Shown piece by piece: positions 1 to 8,381 of a stretch of 37,658 nt of DNA. Below the pieces are notes generated by a model. It was not told where the DNA came from, did not search any database, and saw nothing but the letters and a program-made list of their open reading frames with translations. The translations under genes and the position numbers were made by a program. This DNA comes from Frankia gtarii (GTDB taxonomy: Bacteria > Actinomycetota > Actinomycetes > Frankiales > Frankiaceae). Every line of letters starts with the position of its first letter. Within the stretch, counting starts at the first letter, position 1. Where the stretch lies: the NCBI RefSeq assembly GCF_025403375.1, contig NZ_JAMPTM010000032.1, positions 1 to 37,658 of the forward strand. Reading direction: 5' to 3'.

Positions 1-187
1 GCCCCAGGCCCCGCCCGGCGCCGGTGACCAGCACCGTTCGCCCCGCGAGCGGCCCTGAGGTCGCCGTCGGCGCAGGACCGCCTGGCGATCTCGGACCGTT
101 CGTCGGCCCCGGACCGTTCGTCGGCCCCGGACCGCCCGGTGGGCCCGGATCGTCTGGTGGGCCCGGGTCGTTCGGGACGGCGGTCAC
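1..187 (-). CDS. Short-chain dehydrogenase/reductase, N-terminal part (runs off left edge)
   Basis: The last 17 codons visible read PLAGRTVLVTGAGRGLG, the first beta strand and TGxxxGxG dinucleotide-binding turn of an SDR. The frame is open back to a GTG at 187 whose TGA overlap with the aldehyde dehydrogenase stop (GTGA, 185-187 and 184-186) matches the coupling used elsewhere in this operon. That start gives an unusual leader of about 45 residues rich in Pro and Gly, containing two perfect copies of a six-residue unit (GPGPTN), so the true start could lie further in. As the last visible gene of the minus-strand operon it probably oxidises or reduces an intermediate of the same pathway. The SDR assignment is secure for the visible motif; the start is uncertain and the rest lies outside the window. 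Confidence 0.6.
   Translation of the reverse strand, partial: MTAVPNDPGPPDDPGPPGGPGPTNGPGPTNGPRSPGGPAPTATSGPLAGRTVLVTGAGRGLG
93..128. repeat. 18-bp tandem duplication
   Basis: Two identical copies of GGACCGTTCGTCGGCCCC, followed by a degenerate third. The unit is a multiple of three and lies in the Pro/Gly-rich leader of the SDR, where it would encode a repeated six-residue block. Confidence 0.9.
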
Positions 188-1647
188 CAGCGGAACCGGA
201 TCGCCGTGGTCTTGGCTCGGCGGTAGAAGTGCAGCGCCTCGAGGCCCTGCTCCTTGAACGGCGAGCCGGACTCGCGGAAGCCGCCGAAGGGATGGTGCAC
301 GTCCCAGCCGGAGGTGGGCAGGTTCACCGCGACCTGGCCGGCGTCGGCCCGGTCGAGGAACTGGTGGGCCGCGCCCAGGTCCCGGGTGAACAGCGACGCC
401 GACAGCCCGTAGACCGAGTCGTTGACGGCGTCGACCGCCTCGTCGAAGCCGTCGACCGTGCGCACCGCGAGGACGGGACCGAAGACCTCGTCGCGCCAGA
501 TCGACATCGCCGGGGTGACGTCGCCGAGGATCGTGGGTTCGACGAAGCAGCCGTGGCTCAGCCCGGCGTCCGCCGGGGTTCCGCCGCCGGCGAGCAGCGT
601 CGCGCCCTCGGCGCGGGCCCGGCGGACATGGTCGAGCACCGAGTCGCGCTGCGAGGTGTTCACCACCGGGCCCATGGTGGTGTCCGCCTCGATGCCGGGG
701 CCCAGCCGCAGCGCGGCGACGCGGCGCCCCAGCGCGGCGAGCAGGTCGTCGCGAACCGCGGCGTCGACGACGAGCCGGCTCGTCGCGGTGCAGCGCTGCC
801 CGGCCTGGGCGAAGGCGGCCGCGACCAGCGTGTCGGCGGCGAGGTCGACGTCGGCGTCGGCCAGCACCGCGGTGGCGTTCTTCCCGCCCATCTCGGTCTG
901 GACCCGCAGGTTGCGCCCGGCGACGGTGCGCATGATGTTCAGGCCGACCTCGTTGCTGCCGGTGAAGGTGACGGCGGCGAGGCGGCGGTCGGCGAGCAGG
1001 GGTGCGGAGATGTCGCGGCCGCGGCCGGTCACCACGGACAGCGCGTTCGCGGGCAGGCCCGCGTCGAGCAGCGCGTGGGCGAGGTGCAGGCTCACCAGCG
1101 GCGTGTCGGTGGCGGGCTTGAGCACCACCGCGTTGCCGGCGCTGAGCGCCGGGGCCAGCTTGCGGGCCGGGGTCAGCAGCGGGTCGTTCCACGGCGTGAT
1201 GGCCAGCACGATCCCGACGGGTTCGTAGCGCACGGCGGTGCTGGTGTTCGGCCGGCCGTCGGGCAGCTCGTAGCCGTGGGGCGAACGGGCCATGCCGCCG
1301 TAGTACTCGAAGAAGTCGGCGGCCTTGGCCACCTCGCCGCTGGCCTCGGCGAGGGTCTTGCCCATCTCCAGGACGAGGTCGCGGGCGATGTCGGCGGCCC
1401 GTTCGCGCAGCAGCCCGGCGGCGCGCAGCAGCACCGTGCCGCGGTCGAGGGGCCCGGCGGCGCGCCAGGCGCGGGCGCCGGCCTCGGCCGCGTCGTACGT
1501 CCGCGCGATGTCGGCGCCGTCCAGGGCGGGCACCCGGGCGACGACGTGGCGCAGGTCCGCCGGGTCGAGAACGGGGATCCAGGTGTCGTTCGCGCCGGCG
1601 TCCCAGGCGCCGGCGACGAGGACGGGACGATCGTTTGTCGTGGTCAC
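184..1647 (-). CDS. NAD(P)-dependent aldehyde dehydrogenase
   Basis: A 487-residue ALDH-superfamily enzyme of normal family length that would oxidise an aldehyde to the acid. Visible motifs are TPWN (near residue 152, oxyanion Asn), the co-factor region VVLKPA (about 175), TFTGS (228), the general-base Glu in TEMGGKN (E252) and the catalytic Cys in GQRC (C286). EVFGPV and PFGGFRESG further on are also typical. The GTG at 1647 is chosen because it overlaps the stop of the upstream alcohol dehydrogenase by 4 bp (GTGA) and gives the usual N-terminus. It is likely the second step after the alcohol dehydrogenase. The substrate is unknown; vanillin/benzaldehyde-like or terpenoid aldehydes are both possible. 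Confidence 0.93.
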   Translation of the reverse strand: MTTTNDRPVLVAGAWDAGANDTWIPVLDPADLRHVVARVPALDGADIARTYDAAEAGARAWRAAGPLDRGTVLLRAAGLLRERAADIARDLVLEMGKTLAEASGEVAKAADFFEYYGGMARSPHGYELPDGRPNTSTAVRYEPVGIVLAITPWNDPLLTPARKLAPALSAGNAVVLKPATDTPLVSLHLAHALLDAGLPANALSVVTGRGRDISAPLLADRRLAAVTFTGSNEVGLNIMRTVAGRNLRVQTEMGGKNATAVLADADVDLAADTLVAAAFAQAGQRCTATSRLVVDAAVRDDLLAALGRRVAALRLGPGIEADTTMGPVVNTSQRDSVLDHVRRARAEGATLLAGGGTPADAGLSHGCFVEPTILGDVTPAMSIWRDEVFGPVLAVRTVDGFDEAVDAVNDSVYGLSASLFTRDLGAAHQFLDRADAGQVAVNLPTSGWDVHHPFGGFRESGSPFKEQGLEALHFYRRAKTTAIRFRW

Positions 1648-2882
1648 GCGGCCACTCCATCCGAGTTCAGGTCGTGATCCGGGTTCGGGTCGGGGGTGAG
1701 GTCCAGCTCCCACGCGTCGGCGACGCTGCCGCGGTGCATCGTGGTGAGCAGGCGGTGCACCGGGGCCGTCGCCATCGGGACCGGGTTCGTGGGGCGCGGG
1801 AAGTCACGGATGGTCTCCGCGGCCATCTGCGCCAGCAGGTCGGCCCGGATGCCGACGGCGTCGAGCGAGCGGGGCAGCCCGAGGCGCTGGGCGAGGTCGT
1901 CGACCCGCTCGGCCGCCGCCCGCAGCTGGCTGCTCTCGTCGGCGGTGACGGTCCGGGCGATGTGCGCGGCCAGGGCCTCGGGCACGTCGCGGTCGTAGGC
2001 CAGGCAGTAGGGCAGCGCCAGCGCGCAGCTCGTCCCGTGCGGCATCGGGGCGTGCCGGGCGATGACGTAGGCCAGGCTGTGCCCGAGCACGACGCCCGCG
2101 TTGAGCGCCAGCCCGGCCAGGTGCGAGGCATACAACACACGCCCCCGGGCGGCCCGGTCGCCGTCGAGCGCGGCGGGCTCGAGGCTGACGGTGAGTATCC
2201 GCACCGCCTCGGTGGCCACCGCCAGGGTCAGCGCCGTGCGGGTGGTCGACAGCATCGACTCCACGCCGTGGGCGATCGCGTCCATGCCGGTCGAGGCCAC
2301 CACCGCCGCGGGCAGGTCGGCCACCAGGTCGGCGTCGAGGACGGCGATGAGCGGGACGAACTGCGCGCAGCTCACGATGCGCTTCACCCCACCGATCGTG
2401 ATCATCGAGATCCGGGTCGCCTCCGAGCCGGTGCCGGTGGTCGTCGGCACGAGCAGCAGCGGCGCCACCGCAACCGGCGGCTCGACGACCCCGACCCAGT
2501 CGGCGATCGAGCCCGGGTTCGTCGCGAGCAGGGCGACGGCCTTGGCAAGGTCGAGGGCGCTGCCGCCGCCGACGCCGACGACGGACGTCACCGCGTGGGC
2601 GCGGGCGGTGTCGGCGGCCCGGGCGACGACGGTGTCGGTGGGTTCGCCGGCGACGTCGTCGAACACCGTCACCTCGAAGCCGGCGTCCGCCAGGCCGCCG
2701 ACCACGGTGGTGAGCAGCCCCGCCTCGGACACGACCCGGTCGGCGACGACCAGTACCTGTCCCGGGGCCACCCCCCAGGAGCGCAGGGCCGCCCCCGCCG
2801 TGGCGGCGGACCCCGCTCCGGTCAGCACCTGCCGGGGGGCGAGGAAGGCCGGCGCGCCGGTGCCGGTGAGATCTAGCAGCAC
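1644..2882 (-). CDS. Iron-containing alcohol dehydrogenase family protein
   Basis: A 412-residue group III (Fe-ADH) enzyme. GVGGGSALDLAKAVA is the NAD-binding GGGS-xxD loop, GTGSEATRISMI follows, and metal ligands lie in GMDAIAHGVESM and in the GHSLAYVIARH and MPHG stretch. The GTG at 2882 has GGAGG five bases upstream, inside the end of the preceding oxidoreductase gene, so translation is probably coupled. Family members oxidise primary alcohols or reduce maleylacetate. Next to an aldehyde dehydrogenase, alcohol oxidation is the simpler reading (inference). Maleylacetate reductase cannot be excluded because it shares these motifs. Confidence 0.9.
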   Translation of the reverse strand: MLLDLTGTGAPAFLAPRQVLTGAGSAATAGAALRSWGVAPGQVLVVADRVVSEAGLLTTVVGGLADAGFEVTVFDDVAGEPTDTVVARAADTARAHAVTSVVGVGGGSALDLAKAVALLATNPGSIADWVGVVEPPVAVAPLLLVPTTTGTGSEATRISMITIGGVKRIVSCAQFVPLIAVLDADLVADLPAAVVASTGMDAIAHGVESMLSTTRTALTLAVATEAVRILTVSLEPAALDGDRAARGRVLYASHLAGLALNAGVVLGHSLAYVIARHAPMPHGTSCALALPYCLAYDRDVPEALAAHIARTVTADESSQLRAAAERVDDLAQRLGLPRSLDAVGIRADLLAQMAAETIRDFPRPTNPVPMATAPVHRLLTTMHRGSVADAWELDLTPDPNPDHDLNSDGVAA

Positions 2883-3820
2883 GTTGTCCTCCGATGGTCT
2901 TCGGGTGGCGTCAGGGCGGCCACCACCTCGGCGCCGAAGCGCCGGACACTGTCCATGGCCGCGTCGAAGCCGCCGGCCGGCAGTACCACGCCCGCCCAGG
3001 TCACCCCGACCTCGCGCAGGCGGGCCAGCTCGTCGAGGCGTTGCGCCGGCGACCACCCGTTCGCGAGCACGCCGGCCGGCGTGGGGGCGAGGACGTCGAT
3101 CTCGGCCAGCGTGCGTCCGCGGGTGTGCAGGCGGCGTTCGAGCTCGCGGATGCGGGCGGCGAGCTCCTCGGTGGAGGTGATCGACGCCGTGCGTGCGCTG
3201 CGGGCGAGCTGCGGGGAACCGACGAGCGCGGCCCAGCCCTGGCCGAAGCGGGCCACCCGGTCGAGGGCGAGCCCGCTGTTGCCGCCGAGCCACAGCGGGG
3301 GGTGCGGGCGCTGCACCGGCCGGGGCAGCATGGCCTGCCCGGCGGCGTGGAAGTGCCGGCCGGTGTGCACGACGACGTCCTGCGTCCAGGCTTTGCGGAT
3401 GACCTCCACCGCCTCGTCGAACAGCTCGTTGCGTTCGTCGGCGGCCACACCGAGGGCGGCGAACTCTGAGCGCAGGTAACCCGTGCCCAACGCGAAGATC
3501 GCTCGCCCGCCGGAGAGCACGTCGACGGTGGTCATCGACCGGGCCTGCAGCAGGGGATTGCGGTACGGGACGACCGCCAGGTGCGTCATCAGTCGGATTC
3601 GCCGGGTGGCGGCCGCGCAGAAGGTGAGCGCCGCGAACGGGTCGAACGTCTCGTGCCCGCCCGCCGCCAGCCACTTCGCGCTGGGCGCCGGATGGTCGGT
3701 GAACGCCAGCGCGCCGAAGCCGACCTCCTCCAGCGTCCGCGCGAAGGTCGCCACGTTGTCCGGGTCCAGCCAGCCCTCGGCCGGGTCGCTGCGGACGTTG
3801 TACTCGGCCATGAAGCGCAT
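2873..3820 (-). CDS. LLM-class F420-type flavin oxidoreductase (Rv2161c/TIGR03619-like)
   Basis: A 315-residue luciferase-like TIM-barrel protein. It has the N-terminal strand MRFMAEYNVR, TDHPAPS, the RIRLMTHLAVVPYRNP strand, the LSGGRAIFALGTGYLRSEF motif typical of F420-using luciferase-like enzymes, and PPLWLGG. These enzymes use reduced F420 or FMN to reduce or monooxygenate organic substrates. The ATG at 3820 follows the upstream stop as TGATG, a one-base overlap. The stop (TAG) lies 10 bases inside the next gene. Placement between an EthD-like protein and an alcohol/aldehyde dehydrogenase pair suggests an oxygenation or reduction early in the pathway (inference). The exact subfamily is from memory of motif style. 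Confidence 0.88.
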   Translation of the reverse strand: MRFMAEYNVRSDPAEGWLDPDNVATFARTLEEVGFGALAFTDHPAPSAKWLAAGGHETFDPFAALTFCAAATRRIRLMTHLAVVPYRNPLLQARSMTTVDVLSGGRAIFALGTGYLRSEFAALGVAADERNELFDEAVEVIRKAWTQDVVVHTGRHFHAAGQAMLPRPVQRPHPPLWLGGNSGLALDRVARFGQGWAALVGSPQLARSARTASITSTEELAARIRELERRLHTRGRTLAEIDVLAPTPAGVLANGWSPAQRLDELARLREVGVTWAGVVLPAGGFDAAMDSVRRFGAEVVAALTPPEDHRRTTCC

Positions 3821-4659
3821 CACGGCCGGCCCTCGGGCATGGGCGCCGGGTCGGCCGGCTCGGTGGGGTCGGCGGCCTCGGCGGGGTTGGCGGGATCGGG
3901 GTCGGCGGCCTCGCCCATGTCGAAGTCGTACTGGAGCGGGATGATCCGCTCGTAGGCCAGCAGCGCGAGTGTCTCGTGGGCGCCGCCGTGGGCGGGGAAA
4001 CGGCCGGTGAGGCGCTGGCGGTCGCGGACCGCGGTGAGCCCGGTGAGGACCTCGGCCGCCGGCTGCGCGCACAGCAGAACGTGTAGCACCAGGTCCTGCT
4101 CGCCGGTCTCCACCGGTTCGAGCTGGAGGGTCCCCAGCAGTCCGGGCAGCTCGTACAGGTCGTCGCGCTGGGTGCGCTCCCACCAGTCCAGCGCCGCCGG
4201 GCGCCCGCCCGGACCGGCCCGGCCGATGCTGACGACGACCCCCTGGTGGGCCAGGTGCGGGATCGCGTCGGCGGAGACGTCGATCGACGGGCGGGTGTGC
4301 GCCGCCGTCAGCCGCCACCAGCTTGTGAAGACCGGCCGGCCGGGCATCCAGAAGCGCCCCGCCCGGGTGATCGCGCGATCGGTGTCGCGCCAGCCGGCGA
4401 ACGCCTGCTCGGACATGAAGTCGAGCGGGCCGCCGAACAGGTACATGGTCGCGTAGGGCGGGTGGCCACCGGTGAGCTCGCCCGCCAACGCTCCGGGCGT
4501 CGCCCGGGTGGCCGGGGTCGCCACGTAGCGCCGGCCGGCGACGACGTCGGCCTTGGCCACATGCTCGGGCAGGTGATCCAGGTCGTACCAGCGGTTGTAC
4601 TCCTGGGTGTACCGCGCCGGGATGTCCAGCAGCGCGAGTGCGAGACCCGTGATCTTCAC
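3820..4659 (-). CDS. EthD-like / dimeric alpha-beta barrel protein, function unknown
   Basis: A 279-residue protein and the first gene of the minus-strand operon. The N-terminal EYNRWYDLDHLPEH resembles the Y-W-Y-DxxH signature of EthD-type dimeric alpha-beta barrels. A second related-looking half follows from about residue 150 (ALDWWERTQRDDLYELPG), so it may hold two ferredoxin-like units. The tail from about 245 is a low-complexity run of EAADP/NPAEAADP-type repeats, acidic and Pro-rich. The GTG at 4659 has GAGGGA at good spacing; a nearby ATG is out of frame. EthD-like proteins accompany oxygenases in several degradation operons, but no reaction can be assigned here. Confidence 0.7.
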   Translation of the reverse strand: MKITGLALALLDIPARYTQEYNRWYDLDHLPEHVAKADVVAGRRYVATPATRATPGALAGELTGGHPPYATMYLFGGPLDFMSEQAFAGWRDTDRAITRAGRFWMPGRPVFTSWWRLTAAHTRPSIDVSADAIPHLAHQGVVVSIGRAGPGGRPAALDWWERTQRDDLYELPGLLGTLQLEPVETGEQDLVLHVLLCAQPAAEVLTGLTAVRDRQRLTGRFPAHGGAHETLALLAYERIIPLQYDFDMGEAADPDPANPAEAADPTEPADPAPMPEGRP

Positions 4660-5371
4660 ATCGTCCCTCTGACCGGCGGTCCGCCGGCTCGCTCAAAATC
4701 CCTACATCAGCTTACGGAGCTCATTCATCTAACTTTATTGACGTGACGCTGTCCACCATTGCCGTCGCGGGGGTGGCCCTGCGCCCGCTCCTCGTCCGCT
4801 CGGCCCGGTCTGCTCGGCCCGGTCCGCTCCCGCGGCGATGATCCGGTTTGCCTCATGCGGCCGCGAGCTGGCCGGGATGCGGCCGGGATGCGGCCGGGAT
4901 GCGGCCGGGATGCGGCCGGGGTATCTGGCGTGATACCTGACGTGGGGGGTGTCCGCAGGGCGATGACTCTGGAGATCGATGACGGAGAGTCGATCCGGGC
5001 GTGTAATTCTGTGATTCTTCTAACCGATTGATCGTGTCAGTCCCTCGTGGCGGCGGGGCCGCAGGCCGTAGGATGAGGCGGCGGTTCACGTATCACCGGC
5101 GCGGCTCGACAGGCCCGGCGGTGCGCCGCGGGAGTGCCACGGGCGGTTTCTGGTACCTGGGTACGAGGGGCCGTCCACCTCCTCTCGTCGGAGCCCGGAA
5201 CTGGAGTGTGGCGGTGCGGGCCGGCGGGGACGGGTTCCGCTGCGATCGATGCTGACGTTGAAGATGTAGAGTCCACAATTCCGCTAGACAATTTCGGCCC
5301 AGGTCGGCTCCCGGACGCCGCGGCTCCGCCCCGTTCGCAGGCAGGCGCCGGTGGAGCCGCAGAGACGAGGG
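4660..5371. promoter_or_regulatory. Divergent intergenic region between the minus operon and the GntR gene
   Basis: No convincing gene is present in this 712-base stretch. A 7-bp-arm palindrome with a single-base centre (CCGGCGG-T-CCGCCGG, 4673-4687) lies just upstream of the operon start. AT-rich patches occur at 4721-4743 and 5001-5030. Each contains a version of a motif that recurs in this window (ATTCATCTAAC at 4723-4733; GATTCTTCTAACC at 5013-5025). An ACAATT direct repeat lies at 5275-5293, just upstream of the regulator. Promoters are expected here in both directions, but no unambiguous -10/-35 pair can be assigned. Confidence 0.5.
4871..4921. repeat. 11-bp tandem repeat, about 4.6 copies
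   Basis: GCCGGGATGCG is repeated head to tail four times from 4871 and ends in a partial, altered copy. It lies in the divergent intergenic region and is not in a supported gene. The 11-bp period is close to one helical turn, which would place every unit on the same DNA face. Confidence 0.9.
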
Positions 5372-6127
5372 ATGACGGCTGTGACGACCGCCGGTATACG
5401 GGTACCCAAGGCGGCTGAGCTCGTGGCTGGGACGATTCGCCGGCAGATCATCACCGGCGAGCTTCTTGAGGACCACCTCCTGCCCTCGGAGTCGGCCCTC
5501 ATGGAACAGTTCCGCGTCAGCCGCCCGACGCTGCGCGAGGCGTTCCGCATCCTGGAGTCGGAGTCGCTGATCACCGTGCGGCGCGGCGTGCACGGTGGGG
5601 CCCGGGTGCAGATCCCCAACGGCGACGTCGCCGCCCGCTACGTCGGCTACGTGCTGGAGTACCGCGGCACCGCCATGGCGGACGTCTACCGGGCCCGGGC
5701 GGAGGTCGAGGCCCCGCTGGCCCGGCTGGTCGCGACCTCGGCGACACCGGAGAACATCGCCCGGCTTGAGGAGTGCCTGGCCAGGGCTGAGGCGCACCTG
5801 GAGGACCCGTCGGCCTTCATCGTGCACGACGAGGAGTTCCACCGGCTGATGGCGGAGCTCGCCGACAACCAGACCCTCGCCGTGATGCTCGACATGATGT
5901 ACCACATCGTCGGCACCGCCCGCCGCCGCTACGCGCTGAACGTCGATCAGGTGCAGACCCGCAAGGAGACCGTGGAGGTGCACCGCAGCCACGTGCGCCT
6001 GGTGGACCTGATCAAGCGTGGCCGACCGGACCTCGTCCACCGGCTGTGGGTCCGTCACCTCGACGAGGCCACCCGCCACTACCTGGAAGGCCCGCTGGCC
6101 ACCACCGTCGTGGAGATGATGAGCTGA
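5372..6127 (+). CDS. GntR-family transcriptional regulator, FCD (FadR) subfamily
   Basis: A 251-residue regulator. The N-terminal winged helix-turn-helix includes IRRQIITGELLEDHLLPSES, FRVSRPTLREAFRILE and ITVRRGVHGGARV. The C-terminal all-helical FCD domain has likely metal ligands in HDEEFHRLM, EVHRSHVRLVD and HLDEATRHY. FCD regulators usually sense small carboxylates or acyl-CoAs. The start is ambiguous: ATG 5372 has GAGG very close, GTG 5381 has GAGGG at better spacing and GTG 5351 is also in frame. It sits between the divergent dehydrogenase operon and the Liv-type importer operon, so it is the best local candidate to control the catabolic genes (inference). Confidence 0.92.
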   Translation: MTAVTTAGIRVPKAAELVAGTIRRQIITGELLEDHLLPSESALMEQFRVSRPTLREAFRILESESLITVRRGVHGGARVQIPNGDVAARYVGYVLEYRGTAMADVYRARAEVEAPLARLVATSATPENIARLEECLARAEAHLEDPSAFIVHDEEFHRLMAELADNQTLAVMLDMMYHIVGTARRRYALNVDQVQTRKETVEVHRSHVRLVDLIKRGRPDLVHRLWVRHLDEATRHYLEGPLATTVVEMMS

Positions 6128-6156
6128 GCCGTCCCCCGCGGGGGACGGCTCAGCTC
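6121..6156. terminator. 36-bp perfect palindrome, bidirectional terminator candidate
   Basis: Sixteen-base arms flank a CGCG centre, so all 36 bases form a perfect inverted repeat. It includes the TGA stop of the GntR gene at 6125-6127. There is no T-run, which is usual in high-GC actinobacteria. It lies between convergent genes. Confidence 0.8.
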
Positions 6157-6165
6157 GCTTCGCGG

Positions 6166-6204
6166 CCGTCGGGCCGGACCGGCGGGACCGGTCCGGCCCG
6201 ACGG
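6166..6204 (-). terminator. 17-bp-stem hairpin abutting the livF stop
   Basis: Perfect 17-bp arms (6166-6182 and 6188-6204) with a five-base loop. The right arm touches the TGA of livF at 6205-6207, so on the minus strand the hairpin begins immediately after translation ends. Confidence 0.85.
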
Positions 6205-7023
6205 TCAGGAACCGGCGGCGGAGGAGCCGGGGGAGCCGGCGGCGGGTTCGACGGCGCCGAGGTAGGCGGCCTCGAGCTGCTGGGGGTCCCGGGCGAGCAC
6301 GGCCGCGTCCCCGCTGAGCGTGACATCGCCGTGGACCAGCACGATCGCCCGGTCGGCGACCTCCAGCGCCAGGTGCACGTGCTGCTCGACGAGCACGACG
6401 ACGGCGCCGGTGTCGTCGGCGATGCGCCGCACGACCGGCAGCAGCTCCTCGACGATCACCGGGGCCAGACCCATGCTCATCTCGTCGACGAGCAGAATCC
6501 GCGGGTTCTGCACCAGGGCGCGGGCCACAGCGAGCATCTGCTGCTCCCCGCCGGACAGGGCGCCGGCGTTGACCGACAGGCGCCGCTTGAGGGCGGGGAA
6601 CAGATCCAGTGCCTCGCTGAGGGTCGGCCCGTCCCGACGGCGGGCGATCATGAGGTTCTCCCGGACCGACAGCCCGGTGAACAGCGCCCGGTCGTCGGAG
6701 ACCAGCACCATCCCCGCCCGGCTGGTCGTGGCCGGTCGGGCGTTCGGCATCGGCTGGCCGTCGACGAGCACCTCCCCGCCCAGTCGCGGCAGCAGGCCGG
6801 CGAGGGTCGTCATCAGCGTCGTCTTGCCGGCCCCGTTGGGGCCGAGGACGGCGAGCACCGAGCCCCGGTCGAGGTCGAGGTCGAGGCCGCGGACGACCGG
6901 CACCCGCCCGTGGCCGCAGATCAGGCCGCGGGTGCGCAGGACCGCGGTCCCGGCGGTCGCGCTCGGATCGGGCCTGGCCGGATCGGGGCCGCCGGAGCCG
7001 AGGGGGTCGAGGGTCGTCGTCAT
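6205..7023 (-). CDS. livF: Branched-chain amino acid-type ABC transporter ATPase LivF
   Basis: A 272-residue cytoplasmic ATPase for an importer of the HAAT (Liv) class. It has an N-terminal extension of about 25 residues, Walker A GPNGAGKTT (61-69), signature LSGGEQQ (156-162), Walker B ILLVDE (176-181) and the switch His in VVLVEQHV. The short domain and the YLG near the C-terminus are LivF-like. The ATG at 7023 directly abuts the left boundary inferred for the IS element, so no Shine-Dalgarno sequence is now visible upstream. In the reconstructed uninterrupted operon, GAGGAGG from the end of the preceding gene would sit seven bases before this ATG. It partners the fused permease/ATPase at 8378-11125. 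Confidence 0.93.
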   Translation of the reverse strand: MTTTLDPLGSGGPDPARPDPSATAGTAVLRTRGLICGHGRVPVVRGLDLDLDRGSVLAVLGPNGAGKTTLMTTLAGLLPRLGGEVLVDGQPMPNARPATTSRAGMVLVSDDRALFTGLSVRENLMIARRRDGPTLSEALDLFPALKRRLSVNAGALSGGEQQMLAVARALVQNPRILLVDEMSMGLAPVIVEELLPVVRRIADDTGAVVVLVEQHVHLALEVADRAIVLVHGDVTLSGDAAVLARDPQQLEAAYLGAVEPAAGSPGSSAAGS

Positions 7024-8381
7024 CGGGATTGCGGCGTGGAGATCCCGCCGTTCACGGCGGGGAGGAAACGTCGTCTCATCTTATTCATCGGTCGATATCC
7101 TTGTCGTGGAATTGGGGCATGTCCCGCTACCGGCTTTGTCCGACCGTCGAACAGGCTGCGGTGGTGGAAGACCATTGCGGGCATGCGCGGTACGTGTGGA
7201 ATCTCGCGGTGGAACAGCAGTCGTGGTGGAATCCGCGCCGCGGCCCGCCCCCCGGCTATCACGAGCAGTCCCGCCAGTTGACGGAGGCACTCGGGGAGAA
7301 TCCGTGGCTGGTGGCGGGTTCGCAGACTGTTCGACAACAGGCGTTGCGCGATTTCGCCACGGCCATGACGAACTTCTTCCGGGGCTCGCATCGCAGGCCG
7401 TCGTGGCGCAAACGCGGCCGGTCGGAAGGTTTCCGGATCGTCGCGGTGAAACCCGCGGAGGTGCGCACCCTGAACCGCCGCTGGTCGGCGGTGCGTATCC
7501 CGAAGGTGGGCTGGGTGCGGTTCCGCCGGTCCCGGACGGTGCCGGACGCACGTTCCTATCGGGTGACGCGGGACCGGGCGGGCCGCTGGCATGTCGCCTT
7601 CGCCGCCGTGCCCGATCCGATCCCGGCGCCGGGCACCGGCACGACTGTCGGGGTGGACCGGGGAGTGACCGTGTCGGCCGCGCTGTCGACAGGCGAGATG
7701 CTGCACTGCCCCGGGCTGCGGCCCGGGGAACAGGCTCGGCTGGTCCGCCTGCAACGCCGGCTCGCGAAGGCGTAACGCGGATCGAGCCGGCATGCCCGGC
7801 TCTGCACGCAGATCGCCCAGGTGAAGGCCAGGGAAACCGACCGGCGCACAGACTGGGCCGAGAAAACCAGCACCAGCCCGGCCCGCCGGTACGACCTGAT
7901 CCGGGTGGAGGCTCTGCCGATCGGGGCCATGATCCGCTCGGCCCGTGGCACGGTTGACAGGCCGGGCCGGAAGGTGCGGCAGAAAGCCGGGCTGAACCGG
8001 AGCATCCTCGCGCACGGCTGGGGACTGCTCGTCGCCCGGTTGGAACAGAAAGCCCCCGGCCGGGTCGAAAAGATCAACCCCGCGTACACGTCGCGGACCT
8101 GCAACACCTGCGGGACCCGGGACCGCCAGGCGCGCGAGAACCACGCCGTCTTCCGCTGCCGGGGCTGCGGGCGTCAGGCGCACGCCGACGTGAACGCGGC
8201 ACGCAGCATCGCCCTGGGACATCGGTGGGAAACCATGTGGGTGACTGCGCGGGGAGGCGACGCCGACAGCCGGCCTGTGAACCGCGAACCTCAACACCGC
8301 GCACCTCAACACCGCGCACCCCCTTCCTGGAGGACGTGTAGATGTTGGAATCCCCCACGTTCACACGGGGGAGGATGTCAA
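7024..8381 (+). mobile_element. TnpB-only IS200/IS605-type insertion element
   Basis: The element is about 1358 bp and carries one tnpB and no tnpA, so it would have been mobilised in trans. Subterminal hairpins lie near both ends: a 7-bp stem with TTCA loop at 7044-7061, and a related one at 8352-8371 with five C/G pairs, the same TTCA loop but mismatched inner bases. Both are followed by GGGGAGGA or GGGGGAGGA. The right end reads GATGTCAA, and the final TCAA resembles the right cleavage tetranucleotide of IS608-type elements. The left flank ends GTCAT. Boundaries are inferred from the fact that removing 7024-8381 restores a perfect livG/livF ATGA overlap. No target duplication is seen, as expected for this class. 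Confidence 0.8.

Noticed and set aside
139-1677. Long open frame on the plus strand opposite the aldehyde dehydrogenase
   Set aside because: Its translation is Arg/Gly/Val-rich low-complexity and it is the shadow of a gene with full ALDH motifs; many other long antisense frames in the window are the same artefact.
1644-2882. Assigning the iron-ADH specifically as maleylacetate reductase
   Set aside because: No aromatic ring-cleavage genes are in the window and an aldehyde dehydrogenase is directly coupled.
4871-4921. 11-bp repeats as a plasmid-type iteron origin
   Set aside because: No rep gene or AT-rich unwinding element adjoins them, and similar repeats occur across the window.
7773-7775. 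Programmed readthrough or recoding of the tnpB TAA
   Set aside because: No downstream stem-loop or known recoding context was apparent and TAA is rarely recoded; a plain nonsense mutation is simpler, though it is kept as a question in the findings.
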